The translations under genes and the position numbers were made by a program. Source: Rhizopus sp. PT2906 (lineage: Eukaryota; Mucoromycota; Mucoromycetes; Mucorales; Rhizopodaceae). From it: a DNA stretch of 64,000 bases. Below, piece after piece: positions 12,377 through 24,530 of the stretch. Where the stretch lies: contig JAMYHX010000116.1 of the NCBI GenBank assembly GCA_025529335.1, positions 33,560 to 97,559 of the forward strand, written 5' to 3'. The number at the start of each line of letters is the position of its first letter. Position 1 is the stretch's first letter. The notes under the pieces are model-generated. The model saw only the letters and a list, made by a program, of their open reading frames with translations, made no database searches and was not told the DNA's origin.

Positions 12377-12805
12377 ATGTTAAATACAAACGAAGTGATA
12401 TTTATCATCATTCTTATGTTTATACTCATTCTCATTTTGGTCGGTTTATTTATTCTAATGAACAGAATAAACAAGAAAAGACAAGAACTTGTAGATATCG
12501 AACAACGTTTAATGGAAACAAAGGATGAAAAGTCAATAAAACCAGTTGAACCAGCGATGATTAAAGACGATATATACTTTCAGCCCATCCTATCTACTGC
12601 CCCACCTGTCATGACTCCTCAAAAAAAGACTATCAAAAAATCGATCCTTCACAAGATCTACAGTTTCCGAAACCCATCTAGATCTCCACCACTCAAACCC
12701 TGTAGACCAAGTTCAATGCGACTCCCTTCATTTCTACCGATGCAAGAGGATATATCAGTTCATCCACCCCCATATCAAGATTCAATAAGTTACCAAAAGC
12801 ATTAA
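12377..12805 (+). CDS. Single-pass membrane protein with a C-terminal PY motif
   Basis: 142-residue single-exon ORF with no recognised family. The first ATG is at 12377 (MLNTNEVIF). One strongly hydrophobic segment (IIILMFILILILVGLFILM) at residues about 9-28 is followed by a basic stop-transfer stretch NRINKKRQ and a Pro/Ser-rich cytosolic tail. The tail ends near SVHPPPYQDSISYQKH, which contains PPPY, a PPxY ligand for WW domains of Rsp5/Nedd4 ubiquitin ligases. That layout (N-terminal anchor, PY tail) is shared with small Rsp5 adaptors and cargo, so a role in ubiquitin-driven sorting is a reasonable inference, not a demonstrated one. Confidence 0.6.
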   Translation: MLNTNEVIFIIILMFILILILVGLFILMNRINKKRQELVDIEQRLMETKDEKSIKPVEPAMIKDDIYFQPILSTAPPVMTPQKKTIKKSILHKIYSFRNPSRSPPLKPCRPSSMRLPSFLPMQEDISVHPPPYQDSISYQKH

Positions 12806-13123
12806 CCCCTCTTCTATTCATTTTTTTTTATATTAATTTTTCATACGCATTGCTTCTTCATTCCCTGCCCTTATCCTAATAAATAAATTCGCTTCTTTTG
12901 CACCTCATTTCACGTTTTTTTTTTTTTGGCTCAATAGGAAACATTAAAAGAAGGGATAGGAAGAACTGTGCATTACTGTTTTAGGATTAATTGACATTTA
13001 ACCTGCATATTGTATGAGTCCTTTTGGCTGTGTAATACCCTTTCATTTCATTTGAACTTTCGGCCCCCTTTTTTAAAATCATTTACTGCATTTTACACAA
13101 GTAGCTACAACTGACAAACCCAG

Positions 13124-13156
<33 letters not shown>

Positions 13157-13541
13157 TTCGACTGTATACACTCAAACAGGTTCATCCTCTCCCTTAGTTT
13201 TATACAAAGAATGGATAAAGAAACATGTATATACGCTATTTAATAATAAAAACAGCTTCAAGTAGCATTCCATAGTCTATTAATCTATAATTCCAATACT
13301 CTAAGCTAGAATTGGATAATATTTTTTGGCATCGTCACAATAGCTTTCTCCTTTCCCAAAAATGCTGAACCTGCATAACGATGAAACAGCTAAAGTTATC
13401 AAGCCTGAAAAAAAAAGGGCAAACCTAAAATTTTGCCGGATCGGACATAATTGTACCTTGCCTGTAATTATAAAATCTCATCTGCTTTTTTTTTTTTTGT
13501 GCTTTGTATCATCTTTTTCATCTCTGTTTCAAAAAGATATC
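12806..13541. other. Intergenic: 3' UTR, TA repeat and promoter of the C1-THF synthase gene
   Basis: No gene seen. Holds a polyadenylation-like AATAAA (near 12880), pyrimidine-rich runs, the TA microsatellite at 13124-13150 and a T-rich leader just ahead of the next ATG. The open frame running into that gene from 13362 has no homology-like content and is treated as leader. Confidence 0.6.
13124..13150. repeat. (TA)n microsatellite
   Basis: Uninterrupted TA dinucleotide run of about 27 bases between two + strand genes. Confidence 0.9.
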
Positions 13542-16500
13542 ATGGCTTCAAACGTTATAGATGGAAAGTCTATCGCACAGTAAGTAAAGCTGATATACCA
13601 TATAAAATACTTTGTAACATCTATTAGAAATGTACGCGATAAAGTAAAGGAAGAGGTTGCTCAAATGAAATCCAAATACCCTCAGTATGCACCATGCCTT
13701 GCCGTTATTCAAGTAGGAGAACGTGAAGACTCAACAGTCTATGTGGGAATGAAGCAAAAGGCTGCTCAGGCTGCAGGAATCGAATTCATCTATAAAAAGA
13801 TACCCGAAGATGTCACTCAACTTGAGTTGATCAAGCAAGTAAAGCAGTTGAACGACGATGATAAAGTCCACGGCATACTTGTTCAGATGCCATTACCAGC
13901 ACATATCGACGAATCCGCTGTCCTTGAGGCAATTGATCCCAAAAAGGATGTCGATGGGTAATAGTTTTTGATGAACCTCTCCTTACACGAAGCTAACGGA
14001 GTTTATAGATTTCACGCGTTTAATATCGGAAACATGACCAAGAAGGCTGCAACACCTTTATTCCTTCCCTGTACTCCAAAGGGTATCATCCACCTCTTGA
14101 AGACAACGGGTAAGTCCAATAAGCCCTCATGCGCCGTTACACCGTTACCTAACACGAAGGGTAGGTACGACCATTGCGGGAAAAAAAGCCGTTGTTCTCG
14201 GCAGAAGTGATATCGTGGTAATATTCATGCAAAAAAAAAAAAAAATATGTATACGAGAACTACATTTCACATATTACATGCTTAGGGAACACCTGTTTCT
14301 ATCTTGTTGACTAGTGAAAATGCTACAGTGACTCTATGCCATTCAAAGACTGAACATATCGAGACTTATGTAAGAACAGTCTCAATCCCATTGAACAATT
14401 ATTTAATGAACCAATTAGGTAAAAGAAGCTGATATCTTGGTAGTTGCTATCGGTAAACCCGAATATGTGAAAGGAGCATGGATAAAGCCAGGTGCCGTGG
14501 TTATTGACGTTGGAACGAATCCTATCAAAGGTTATTGTTATTATTATTATTACTATTAGTCATGGAAAATGATGAGAAGCAAAACTGACTGTTCAACATA
14601 GATCCTAGCAAGAAATCAGGTATGAGATTAGTGGGCGATGTTGAATATAAGGAAGCTTCTCGTGTAGCTGGTGCTATTACACCTGTTCCAGGTGGTGTTG
14701 GACCTATGACTGTTGCTATGCTTATGGAAAACACGCACTTGAGTGCTAAACGTTTCTTGGAAGAATCTATTTCACCCAAGCGCACCGTTATTCCTTTACC
14801 TCTTCATCTCAAGACACCTGTTCCTTCAGACATTGATATTGCAATGTCCCAAACACCCAAGCACATTGTTGATTTAAGCAAAGAACTAGGTTTGACAGCT
14901 AGTGAAGTTGAGCCTTATGGTGCAACAAAGGCCAAGATTAGCTTGGATGTTTTAAAGAGATTAAGTCACAGAAAGGACGGACGTTATATCGTCGTTACTG
15001 GGTAATTAAAGTAGAAAAAAATGAAAGCATGACATTAATTCACGTTTATAGTATCACCCCTACACCTTTAGGTGAAGGCAAGTCAACTACGACCATTGGT
15101 CTTGTTCAAGCATTAGGTGCCCACTTGAATAAGATGGCATTTGCTTGTGTACGCCAACCATCACAAGGCCCTACCTTTGGTATCAAAGGCGGTGCTGCAG
15201 GAGGTGGCTATTCCCAAGTCATTCCTATGGATGAGTTCAATTTGCATCTTACCGGCGACATTCACGCCGTCACAGCCGCCAACAACTTACTGGCAGCCGC
15301 CATTGATGCTCGTATGTTTCACGAAAACACTCAAAGTGACAAGGCCCTCTTTAACCGTCTGTGCCCTGCCAAGAAGGGTGTTAGAAAGTTTGCACCTGTC
15401 ATGTTGAAGCGACTTGAGAAGTTAGGCATCAATAAGACCGAACCTAGCGAACTGACTGAAGAAGAAATTTCTCGTTTCGTCCGCTTAGATATTAACCCTG
15501 ATACAATTACTTGGCAACGTGTTATGGACACCAATGATCGTTTCCTTCGTAAGATCACTGTTGGACAAAATCCTACAGAAAAGGGCATGGAGCGTCAGAC
15601 TGGCTTTGACATTGCTGTTGCAAGTGAAGTCATGGCTGTCTTGGCTTTAGCTACGGATTTGAAGGATATGCGTGAAAGACTCGGTAGAATGGTAGTTGCA
15701 AGCTCTAAAGCAGGCGAACCTATCACTGCTGATGATCTTGGCATTGGTGGTGCTTTAACTGTCTTGATGAAGGATGCTATCAAGCCTACGTTGATGCAAA
15801 CGTTGGAAGGAACTCCTGTGTTGGTGCATGCTGGACCTTTTGCTAATATCGCACATGGAAATTCATCTATTTTGGCTGACAGAATTGCTCTCAAGTTAGC
15901 TGGATCTGATGAGAATCTGGAACCAGGCTACGTTGTGACAGAAGCAGGTTTTGGTGCTGATATCGGTATGGAAAAGTTCTTTGATATCAAGTGTCGAGTT
16001 TCCGGCTTAGTACCAGACGCTGTGGTTTTGGTTGCTACTGTTCGTGCACTCAAGATGCACGGTGGTGGACCTGAAGTTGTTGCTGGTAGACCTTTACCAG
16101 ATGTCTACACAGAAGAAAACTTGGATTACTTAAGAAAGGGATGTGATAACCTGATTAAGCATATTCAAAATGCCAAAAAGTTTGGTGTCCCTGTTGTTGT
16201 GGCTATCAACAAATTCACGTAAGTAACTTGTATAAAAAAAAGAGTACTATAGCTCTAATCACGAGGTCAATAGTACTGATACTGATGCTGAAATGGAGCT
16301 TGTCCGTGAACTTTCTTTGAAGGCTGGTGCTGATGATGCCGTCGCATGTGATCACTGGTCTCGAGGTGGTGCTGGCGCTGTCGATCTTGGTAAGGCTGTC
16401 ATCAGAACATGTGAAGAATCAAAGAAGGACTTCAAATTCCTGTACGATCTTTCACTTCCTATAGACAAGAAAATTGAAATCATCTGCCGTGATTTATATG

Positions 16501-16802
16501 GCGCCGATGGTGTTGAATATAGCGATTTAGCAAAGGAAAAGATCGAAACCTATACTCGCCAAGGATTCAGTGGACTTCCTATCTGTATGGCAAAGACTCA
16601 ATATAGCTTCAGTCATGATCCTGCTCTTAAAGGCGCTCCTACAGGATTTGTTATACCCATCAGAGACATTCGTGCATCAGTAGGTGCAGGTTTCCTTTAT
16701 CCTTTAGTTGGTTCAATGCAAACTCTTCCTGGTTTGCCTACTCGTCCCTGTTTCTTTGACGTTGATTTAGATGAAGATGGCCGTGTTGTGGGCCTCTTTT
16801 AG
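13542..16802 (+). CDS. ADE3: C1-tetrahydrofolate synthase, trifunctional (dehydrogenase/cyclohydrolase/formyl-THF synthetase)
   Basis: Cytosolic one-carbon enzyme making 10-formyl-, 5,10-methenyl- and 5,10-methylene-THF for purine and thymidylate synthesis. About eight exons. Start ATG at 13542 (MASNVIDGKSIAQ). N-terminal dehydrogenase/cyclohydrolase domain: YVGMKQKAA with the catalytic Lys, DPKKDVDGFHAFNIG, PCTPKGI, the Rossmann part GRSDIVGTPVS, and ITPVPGGVGPMT. C-terminal synthetase domain from TPTPLGEGKSTTTIGL (ATP-binding loop) through TFGIKGGAAGGGYSQVIPM, the exon near 15.9 kb, and VGSMQTLPGLPTRP, ending GRVVGLF. Full length for the family (about 940 residues), no mitochondrial leader visible. 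Symbol follows the yeast cytosolic orthologue. Confidence 0.95.
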
Positions 16803-17004
16803 CTTGATTAATTACTTATAAATAAAATGAAATGTGTATTCACTATAGACTATCTTTAAGCGTATTATTCACTTGACATAAAATTAAGAGAGTATGATTG
16901 GAGTAAAACTCAGATACAAATGCTACTGTAATTATCGGGCGGGCCAAAAGCCACCCTTGGAATATGAAGGGGGGGCTCTCTCTCTCTTTCTTTTCCAAAG
17001 GACA

Positions 17005-17298
17005 ATGTTGCAACGTCGTTTATTTTCTAGTACAAAAGCAGCTGCTGATTATTACAAAATCACCTTAAAAAGGTCAACAATTGGTCTTTCAAAAGATGTT
17101 CGTGATGCCACAAAGACACTTGGATTATTTCGTCTTCACCAAACTTCATATAAACCTGTCAACTCATGCAATGCAGGTCTCATTCTCAAGTTGAAAGAAA
17201 TTGTCAAAGTTGAGTTGATTGATCATATTCCTACCAAAGAAGAACTATCAGCAAACAAACCCCCAAGAGGTTATACAGTTGTTGGCAGCAAATTTTAA
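17005..17298 (+). CDS. Mitochondrial large-subunit ribosomal protein uL30m
   Basis: 97-residue protein with no intron. N-terminus MLQRRLFSSTKAAADYY is an Arg/Ser mitochondrial targeting sequence. The body is the L30 fold: YKITLKRSTIGLSKDVRDA, then LGLFRLHQTSYKPVN, and LKLKEIVKVELIDHI. Equivalent to yeast Mrpl33 by family. An upstream in-frame ATG at 16894 would add an unlikely low-complexity extension, and the ATG at 17005 directly precedes the targeting sequence. Confidence 0.88.
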   Translation: MLQRRLFSSTKAAADYYKITLKRSTIGLSKDVRDATKTLGLFRLHQTSYKPVNSCNAGLILKLKEIVKVELIDHIPTKEELSANKPPRGYTVVGSKF

Positions 17299-17533
17299 TA
17301 TTTATATATATAATATATTTATAATGTACACATGTAGAGAAAAAGCTTCAAAATAAACGTACAAATGTATATCATTACCCCCTTTCTTTTCTTTTTCTTA
17401 AACAACTCTTCATCATTCGACAAAAAGGGGAGTGTCTGGTCTATTTTTTTTTTTTTTCACCTGTCACATAAAGCGCATACATACATACACATACACACAC
17501 ACGCAGAAAATAGATCTCTCTTTATTTATTTTT

Positions 17534-19481
17534 ATGAAGGATCTGATAGATTCTCTCGTGACAAACTTGACTGGATTAAAGGTTTCATTTGAATAAATTG
17601 GTGAATTGCAACCGTATTTAATTTAAGAAATCAAACCTCCCCAAAAAAAATAGGAGGATCATCCCAGTTGGACAAGAGTTGTAGAAAAAGTGAGACATGA
17701 CTTAAAGTATTTGAAATGTACGAGCACAAGCGAAAGAGAGGTTGATGATAGCTTCAAAGGGTACGATTAATCATAGACACTACAGAGTGATATATATATA
17801 TAACTCTTTTTCCAGACTGGCAGATAAATTCATTGTAAAAGGCAGACACGAACTAGCTGAAGCATTACTGATGTATAAATCAGAGTTCCTGAGTGACTCA
17901 TTACCTATAGGCTCACCTGAGAGCAACGTAAGTACTCTCAAAAAGTCCTTTTTTGTATTGTCTACTTATAAAGCACAGCAGCAAAAGATTTTAAAGTATG
18001 ATATGCTTAAACTCTTACTATGCCTATCGTCATCGACACACCATATATCATATACACCTAAATCCCCTCAGACAACACAGAGTCCTCAATTGACGTGGGA
18101 GAATATTATTGATGAAGAACCTTTGGAAGGAGATCATTGGAAAAGCTGGGCTGACCAAGATACTTCAACAGAGGAACTCAGTGATAAAGATGCATTTGAG
18201 GTGGACGATAGAATATCAAAGCCAAAGGTAGACTTAATAGTACACCTAAACGATTCTTATACCATAAGTAGGATTTTACTGTGCTGGACAATGAACAAGA
18301 ACCGGATTATTTTGAAAGGATGGAGCTTGATCATAGAGAGAATCCAGAAGCGTTACATTATTTAGTCTCACAGCAGTACTGGCGACCTGACTTTTTGATT
18401 TCAAAAGGTAAAAACGATAAAAATGCTCGATTATTACTAACACCAACAGATCATCCAACTGAGTCCTCTTTACTACAAAACCCGTGTAAACTAAGCGACA
18501 GACTGATTCATACAATATATACTGATCGAGATACGAGGTCTCTAAAAATCATAAATGAATTGGACGTCATAAGAGAAGTATTGTTCTTGTTAAATGGTCG
18601 AGAAGGAATTATATTTGAATATAATGACCACCAGCAAAGGTTTTTGGTAATTAAAAAGATAAACTTTATGGTTGCTAGTGTCTCACACTTGCAAAATAGC
18701 TCAGGAATAACTATCTCGTTCAACACTTGAGCCAAGGCGCCCTTATATCTGTACTGAAAGAGTTTTTTTCCTTTGGAAACATTATTTTGAATTTGAGACG
18801 AATGGTCATGCACATTTTATCAGAATCACAATACGGACAGACAGCACAGGCTTTTGCGGAAGTTATCTATGAATCATTATTGGCATTCGAAGGCCTACTC
18901 TCAAATCTAGAGAGAGATACGAGCCTGACAACGAATGAGACATCCAAAGTAGTATCACTGTTAAAACTAAGAAATGAAGTACAAGATCACCTACGATGCT
19001 TTCAAGAATTACATGATATCGCAGCCAAGATATTCTTTGTAAACAACAGTCCAATGATGATAGCTTACTATCTGATATCAACATTATACGAGCACACCTT
19101 GCTTAAACAGCTCTCTGGTCAGAATACCGTATATGATGCCCTCTTATATGTCTTACAGCGGATCATTGTGCCTTTTGGACGTCTCATGGATGACTGGATG
19201 TTTTATGGCTCCCTGAAAGGTGATATTTATAAAGAGTTTTATATCGAAAGGAACGAAAAGATACATATAAGCAGTGCAAATGTTTGGAAAGAAGGGTTCT
19301 CTATCATACCATTACCACAAGAAAGTATCAGCTTTCCTTGTCCATTATTTGAAAAAAGAAACATGGAGCGTATCTTTTTCACTGGCAAGGCTGTAAACGT
19401 ATTACTGCAGGCCGAAAAAATACAAGTAATCAGTTATTTTGATCAAGTAAAATAATACAACTAACAGGTTTTTTTTTTTCT

Positions 19482-19528
<47 letters not shown>

Positions 19529-19584
19529 CAATTAAAAAAAAAAAAAAAAATTATTTTATTCAACAAATTGCTGCAGGATTTTTT

Positions 19585-19615
<31 letters not shown>

Positions 19616-19617
19616 TT

Positions 19618-19667
<50 letters not shown>

Positions 19668-21096
19668 AGAAACAGCAATTGTACCAAAACTACAACTTTA
19701 GTTTATTCTCCAAAGTGCTGCAGGATTTTTTACCTAAAAAACAGCCCTTCATATCTCCAGTAGACAACTCTTTTCAGGAACCAGCATCGAAAGGAACAGA
19801 TGTACTGGCACAGAACTTATTCCCCATGATAGAGGCTACCAGAAAACTAGATAGCAATACCTTGTTTGTGGATCATCAGGATCAAATGTCAAATGACACA
19901 GGATGTCTATTTGATCAAAATTTTATTCAATGCGTTGAAAAGTATATAGAACAGCCATATACTAGTACCGCTGAAAGATTGAACAGTGTACTACATAAGC
20001 ATTGTGGTCTGCAATCTCAGCTGAACTCACTAGCCATTGTCTATCTGATGCTTGAAAATGATCTAATGCATTCATTCTGTGAGACAATATTTACGCAGAT
20101 GGACAAGAATGAGTATTGGTTCGACCAGCGTATATTAAATGGTGTTTTTGTTGAAGCATGCAAATCAAGTGGGTATGATGAGACGGTATATATTGAAACA
20201 AGAAAGATAAAAGCATCCAGCGAAATCAATACGATGGCATCCATGCTTGAATTAATCGATTTTAAAATACAAGTAAAAAAACTAAAAAACCAAACATTTA
20301 AAAAAAAAACTTATACTTTCTTAGATATCATGGCCATTAAACAACTTTATCCTTAAAGACAGTTTAGTTCAATACTCTAAAGTTACGCAATTCCTGTTTC
20401 GAATAAGGCGTGCAAAGTATGTACTTGAAAAGAAAATGTTCTTCAAAGGTGAAGCTAAGAACGACAAAAACGATGTGAATGCAAAGCTACTTTATGCTCT
20501 TCGGATGAAGATGCTCTGGTTTGTAAATACCTTTTGGCATTATATCACGACAACAGTAAGATACTCGACACTGTTAAGAACTGAATTAACATATGAAATG
20601 TAGGTTCTTTATGTCGAGACGATAGCACTCTACAACAGCCTCTCTAGCTCGACAGATGCAGATGAAATAACAACCTTTCACTCTACATACATGGATCGTA
20701 TTGTTAAGAGATGCATGCTAGATGATAAGGTACTATTCTTTTTTTTAAAAAAAAATCACATATATCTCACATTTTTTGCAACAGTCAATAGCTATCAAAA
20801 GAGCAGCTACTAAAGTATTTAACCTGACAGAGAACCTGTCAGACCTATTTTTCAGATACGCCCAATTAGAACAGCCAAACAGAAGAACGAGTAGAGAAGA
20901 TACCCAGGATAGTCTCAGGTTCAGAATTTATACTTTGGAGAAAGAGTTCAATCACACCTATGAATCTGTAATTGTTGACCTGAAGACGTTAAGTAAGGAA
21001 GAAGGAATGTCGTGGTGTAAGTTTTCAATATAGTAAAACAAACCATAACTAACTTGAAGAATAGGTGAAACACTGTCAGCTTCTCTGAATGCTTAA
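17534..21096 (+). CDS. Gamma-tubulin complex component 5 (GCP5/Mod21-like)
   Basis: Spc97/Spc98 family subunit of the gamma-tubulin ring complex that nucleates microtubules. Start ATG 17534 (MKDLIDSLVTNLTGLK), then short exons giving DHPSWTRVVEKVRHDLKYL and GLADKFIVKGRHELAEALL. GCP5-type N-terminal signature: LTWENIIDEEPLEGDHWKSW. The GCP core follows: VREVLFLLNG region, RFLLRNNYLVQHLSQGAL (across an intron at 18647-18699), then the C-terminal grip domain from ISWPLNNFILKDSLVQYSK and FRIRRAKYVLEKK. The last exon ends LSASLNA. The apparent break near 18.7 kb is resolved by the 53-nt intron. The 277-nt intron at 19447-19723 is unusually long, packed with poly(A) tracts and has a duplicated acceptor (see findings). 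Confidence 0.88.
19486..19741 (+). repeat. Poly(A) tracts and duplicated splice acceptor in a GCP5 intron
   Basis: Four A-runs (19486-19527, 19534-19550, 19589-19615, 19622-19666) surround two copies of an 18-nt element TGCTGCAGGATTTTTTAC, 147 bp apart (starting 19569 and 19716). The second copy is the intron 3' end plus the start of the next exon; the first is a diverged duplicate of it. Long homopolymers are also assembly-prone. Confidence 0.8.
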
Positions 21097-21351
21097 AAAG
21101 TATGGCCGCTTATATTCTATGTAAATAACACACTTGTCAAAAAAAAACCATGATAAACTCTTTTAAAATAAAAAAATAGTTTTCCATGTCTCTTATTGTC
21201 AAAGATATAACAATACCAGCATACTTTTCTTCTTTTAACATCTACTTCATTGACACCATTACTCTTACAACATCATTTCAAATATATCTTTAAGTAAAAA
21301 ATTTATAAAAATACAGTAATAACATATTAAAAATAAAAGAATAATAAATAT

Positions 21352-23059
21352 TTACACCTTGTTTTCATCAGATACTCCTTTCTTCTCATTATTGATTGCT
21401 AATTCTGGAGGAACGTCGCCTGCGCCGTCTTCAAAGATAGCATCAATTTCTTCCAGACTCTTTCCTTTGGTTTCAACAAACCACATGTATACTACGAATA
21501 AAGCAACAACATTCCATGCAGCGTAAAAGATGTAAGTAGCCCATCCGATGCGGTCTAAAAGTGGAGGTGTCCATAAACCAACAGCAAAGTTGCTCAACTA
21601 TAAACATAAAATGAGTAAAGTTTACAAGTAGTGTGAAAATTCAAACTTACCCAATTAGATGATACGGCAAGAGACATACCCTTAGCTCTTGTACGGAATG
21701 GGAAAATTTCTGCGGGATCTATAGACAATATGAGTCATTTGTCAGTTGTAGTGCTTACTACTTACATAACCAGTCTACACAAGCCCAAGTAATGCCAAAT
21801 GTACCGACGTAGATCATTGTGAAGACAATAACAAGGATAGCAGATGTCATACCAAGGTCTATCTTGTTGAATACAGCCATAAGAACCAACCAGATGATCA
21901 TAAAGAAGCTACCAGACATAAACAAAGGCCTTCTTCCTACTTTATCAACAAGAACTGCTGCAATCAGAGCACCACAAAAGTAAACAAGAGCAGTAAATCC
22001 AGCAAATAGAATTGTCTTGTTGCCTGGACCAAGTACGGCTTCATACATTTTGGGAGCATAGTACTTAATATACCATGTTAGTGATATGTTTGAATTAAAT
22101 GTAAAAAAAGAACTTACTGTGACAATATTAATACCAGATAGTTGACCTAAGGCTTGCACAGCAATAGCAATGAAAGATCGTCTTGTGTATAATGTAAACA
22201 TTTCGCCCCAAGTGGGTTCTCCAAGCTTTGCTTCCAGCTCTAATGTAGTTTTGATCTCTTCATATTCTTGTAGTACTTGAGGGTTGTCAGCAGGCTTTCC
22301 ATACATATCAGAAAGTGTTTCTAAAGCGAGATCATCCTTTTGCTTGGATAACAAGTATCTTGGTGACTCTGGAAGAGCAAGTGTTCCCACAGCTAAAATA
22401 AGGGCAAATACAACTTGCAACAAGAGTGGGCCTCTGAATGACCAATCTGATTCAACAAAACTGAATCCGTAATCAATAAACTCCGAGGCCATATAACCAA
22501 ACATGTTGATACTCATACCCAAGACAGTGACTTTACCACGCTATAGAAAGAGGGGAGTGGTTAATATAAGTGCTCATGTTCACTGACTATGACATACGTT
22601 GTGAGCACGACTCAATTCTGCAGTGTATACAGGAAGGACAGTACTCAAGAAGCCGATACCAAAACCGGCAATCAGTCTACCAAGTAAGATACCAGCCAAG
22701 TTACTTGATCCTGTTTGAACTGATCCACCAACAATAAAGATAGCAGCACCAATTAAGATTGTCCAACGACGGCCAAAGCGATCCATGAACCAACTTGTTG
22801 GATAAGAGGTGAACCAGGCACCAAGTTCGAAAATTGCAATGATCAAACCTTGTAGTGTCGAACTAGGATGTCCAAATAGTTCGAGCCATCGATTATTGAC
22901 CAAAATACCGGACATGACTCCTTGATCATCTATAAAGCATTTGAGAAAAAAAACAAGGATATCTAAACAGACAGACTACTTACAACCAAAGAGGAACTGT
23001 CCTAATGATGCAAAGCATGCTACAGAATAAAGCAATGCACTACCCTTGAGTAATTTCAT
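21352..23059 (-). CDS. MFS sugar transporter (hexose/pentose/polyol porter)
   Basis: Proton-coupled sugar porter family, plasma membrane, 12 predicted helices. Start at 23059 (MKLLKGSALLYSVACFASLG), five to six exons with short introns. Signatures in order: DRFGRRWTILIGA after helix 2, GRLIAGFGIGFLSTVLPVY, the central-loop PESPRYLL, ALGQLSGINIVT followed across an intron by YYAPKMYE, VDKVGRRPLF, and the C-terminal ETKGKSLEEIDAIFED. Length and motifs are normal. The substrate cannot be read from sequence. It is transcribed away from the polyol dehydrogenase at 24531, with 1.47 kb between the two starts. Confidence 0.93.
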
Positions 23060-24530
23060 TTTTTGAAATTGAAATTGAAAAAGTGTCAAATTAATTGTTA
23101 TTTATATATTGTTTTGGTAACTGCAGACTGCATGACCTGTTTTATGACGCTATTAACTTTCATTCTGAAGAAGTATAAAGTTTATTGTTACACTAGATCT
23201 GGGGTAACCTGTAGGCGCAGCCCAATCGGACAATTTGATTTCTTAAAATAGTATAGGATAATATATGCATGATTGTCTCTTTCATTTGGATAAATGTTCA
23301 CAATGGACTTCTTTTTTTAAAGAGTAACTATAGTAAATAAATGGTTTACTTGTATAAAATGTTGTATCAAAATAAAACAGGTTAAAGAGTACACAAGTCA
23401 TACATGAATCATAGCTGTGTTTACCCTTATTTCTGGACATTTATGTCTTACCGCGGGGATAATTAAAGTTGGATTTATTTCGTTGGCTGTGGGAATGCTG
23501 AATAGTGATTTTCCCGCCCCATTACAAGATGAAATAAGAGAGTATATTTTTGTATTAAAGTGTGGATTTTATACAAGAGAGTATGCATTCATAAAATATA
23601 CAAGTAGATTCAAAGATCTATGTGACATAAAGATATGAAAATGTGGAGTAGATCTGATAACAAACAGCAAAAGTGAGCAAACTTGTGTAATGAATTGATT
23701 CTCAGATCCTTGTAAAAGTCAAAGATATTCTCTTTGGCAAATAAATGAAAAAACTGGTATATGCAAGGTAAACCATTTACCGCGCATTAGTTAACTTGTT
23801 TTGTACTAATGTAACATTGATAAAAATAGAGGAACTCGTCCCCCAAAAAAAAAAGGAGACCCTGAGAAGCCTAGAAAAAATTGAACTTGATACATGGGAT
23901 AACTGCTTTACTGTTTTAACTAAGCGTACCTATGTAAAACCAAACTAGCATGCATACACTCTTTGATGATGTATGTATTCATTATTTGCTGAGCTCAGTT
24001 TATAAGTAGATTCATTTGGACCATACAATTTCTTCTAACAAGATCTCAGGGTGAAAATGATTCACTTTTAAAGTAACCAGACCAATTAGTAAAAAAAAAG
24101 CCAATCTTTGTGAAATGATACATTTATTTGTGTGCTCATAATTATCCGCTTCATTGATTTTATTAGTGAATAATCAACCCTTTTTGCTATTGAAATGTGA
24201 TATTTACTTTATCGGCTTCGTTTTGATATTTGAAAGCTATGAAAGATGTGGTTTAGGATACTTGAAAAATACACAAATTAGGAAAAGGCTCCCAGGAGAA
24301 TTTGTCCTTTTGAGCTAAACGAATATTCCAAACTCAGCTGCAGCTTGCCTTTTTTATTATGTCCAATCGGATTTTTAGCATAATGATGTTAACCTGATAA
24401 GACCCATCTCGTCACTGTCTACGCTTACTACACGTACAGTCTATAAAGTAGTCTCTTTTTTTTTTCTTTCTTTTTTCTTTCTTTTTCTTGCTCCTACTCT
24501 ATCAAGTCAATCTACAACAAATATAACAAA
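23060..24530. promoter_or_regulatory. Divergent promoter region, transporter / dehydrogenase
   Basis: 1.47 kb with no convincing gene. Two copies of CCAATCGGA occur at 23222 and 24363, each about 165 bp from the nearer start codon. A GCGGGG hexamer (Mig1/CreA-type consensus SYGGRG) lies near 23453 and a TATA-like CTATAAAG near 24440. The last 80 bases before 24531 are pyrimidine-rich, as is common in strong fungal leaders. Short open frames at 23063 and 23417 look like chance. Confidence 0.55.

Noticed and set aside
18640..18735. Apparent frameshift in GCP5 with a 7-bp direct repeat (ACACTTG) 38 bp apart
   Set aside because: A canonical 53-nt intron (GTAATT...AATAG, 18647-18699) restores the frame and gives LLRNNYLVQHLSQGAL, which fits the GCP family better than an insertion model.
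19568..20356. Poly-lysine ORF as a separate gene
   Set aside because: It is the translation of A-runs in the GCP5 intron followed by the genuine downstream exon.
23417..23638. 73-codon ORF in the divergent promoter
   Set aside because: No family resemblance and it lies within the likely regulatory region.
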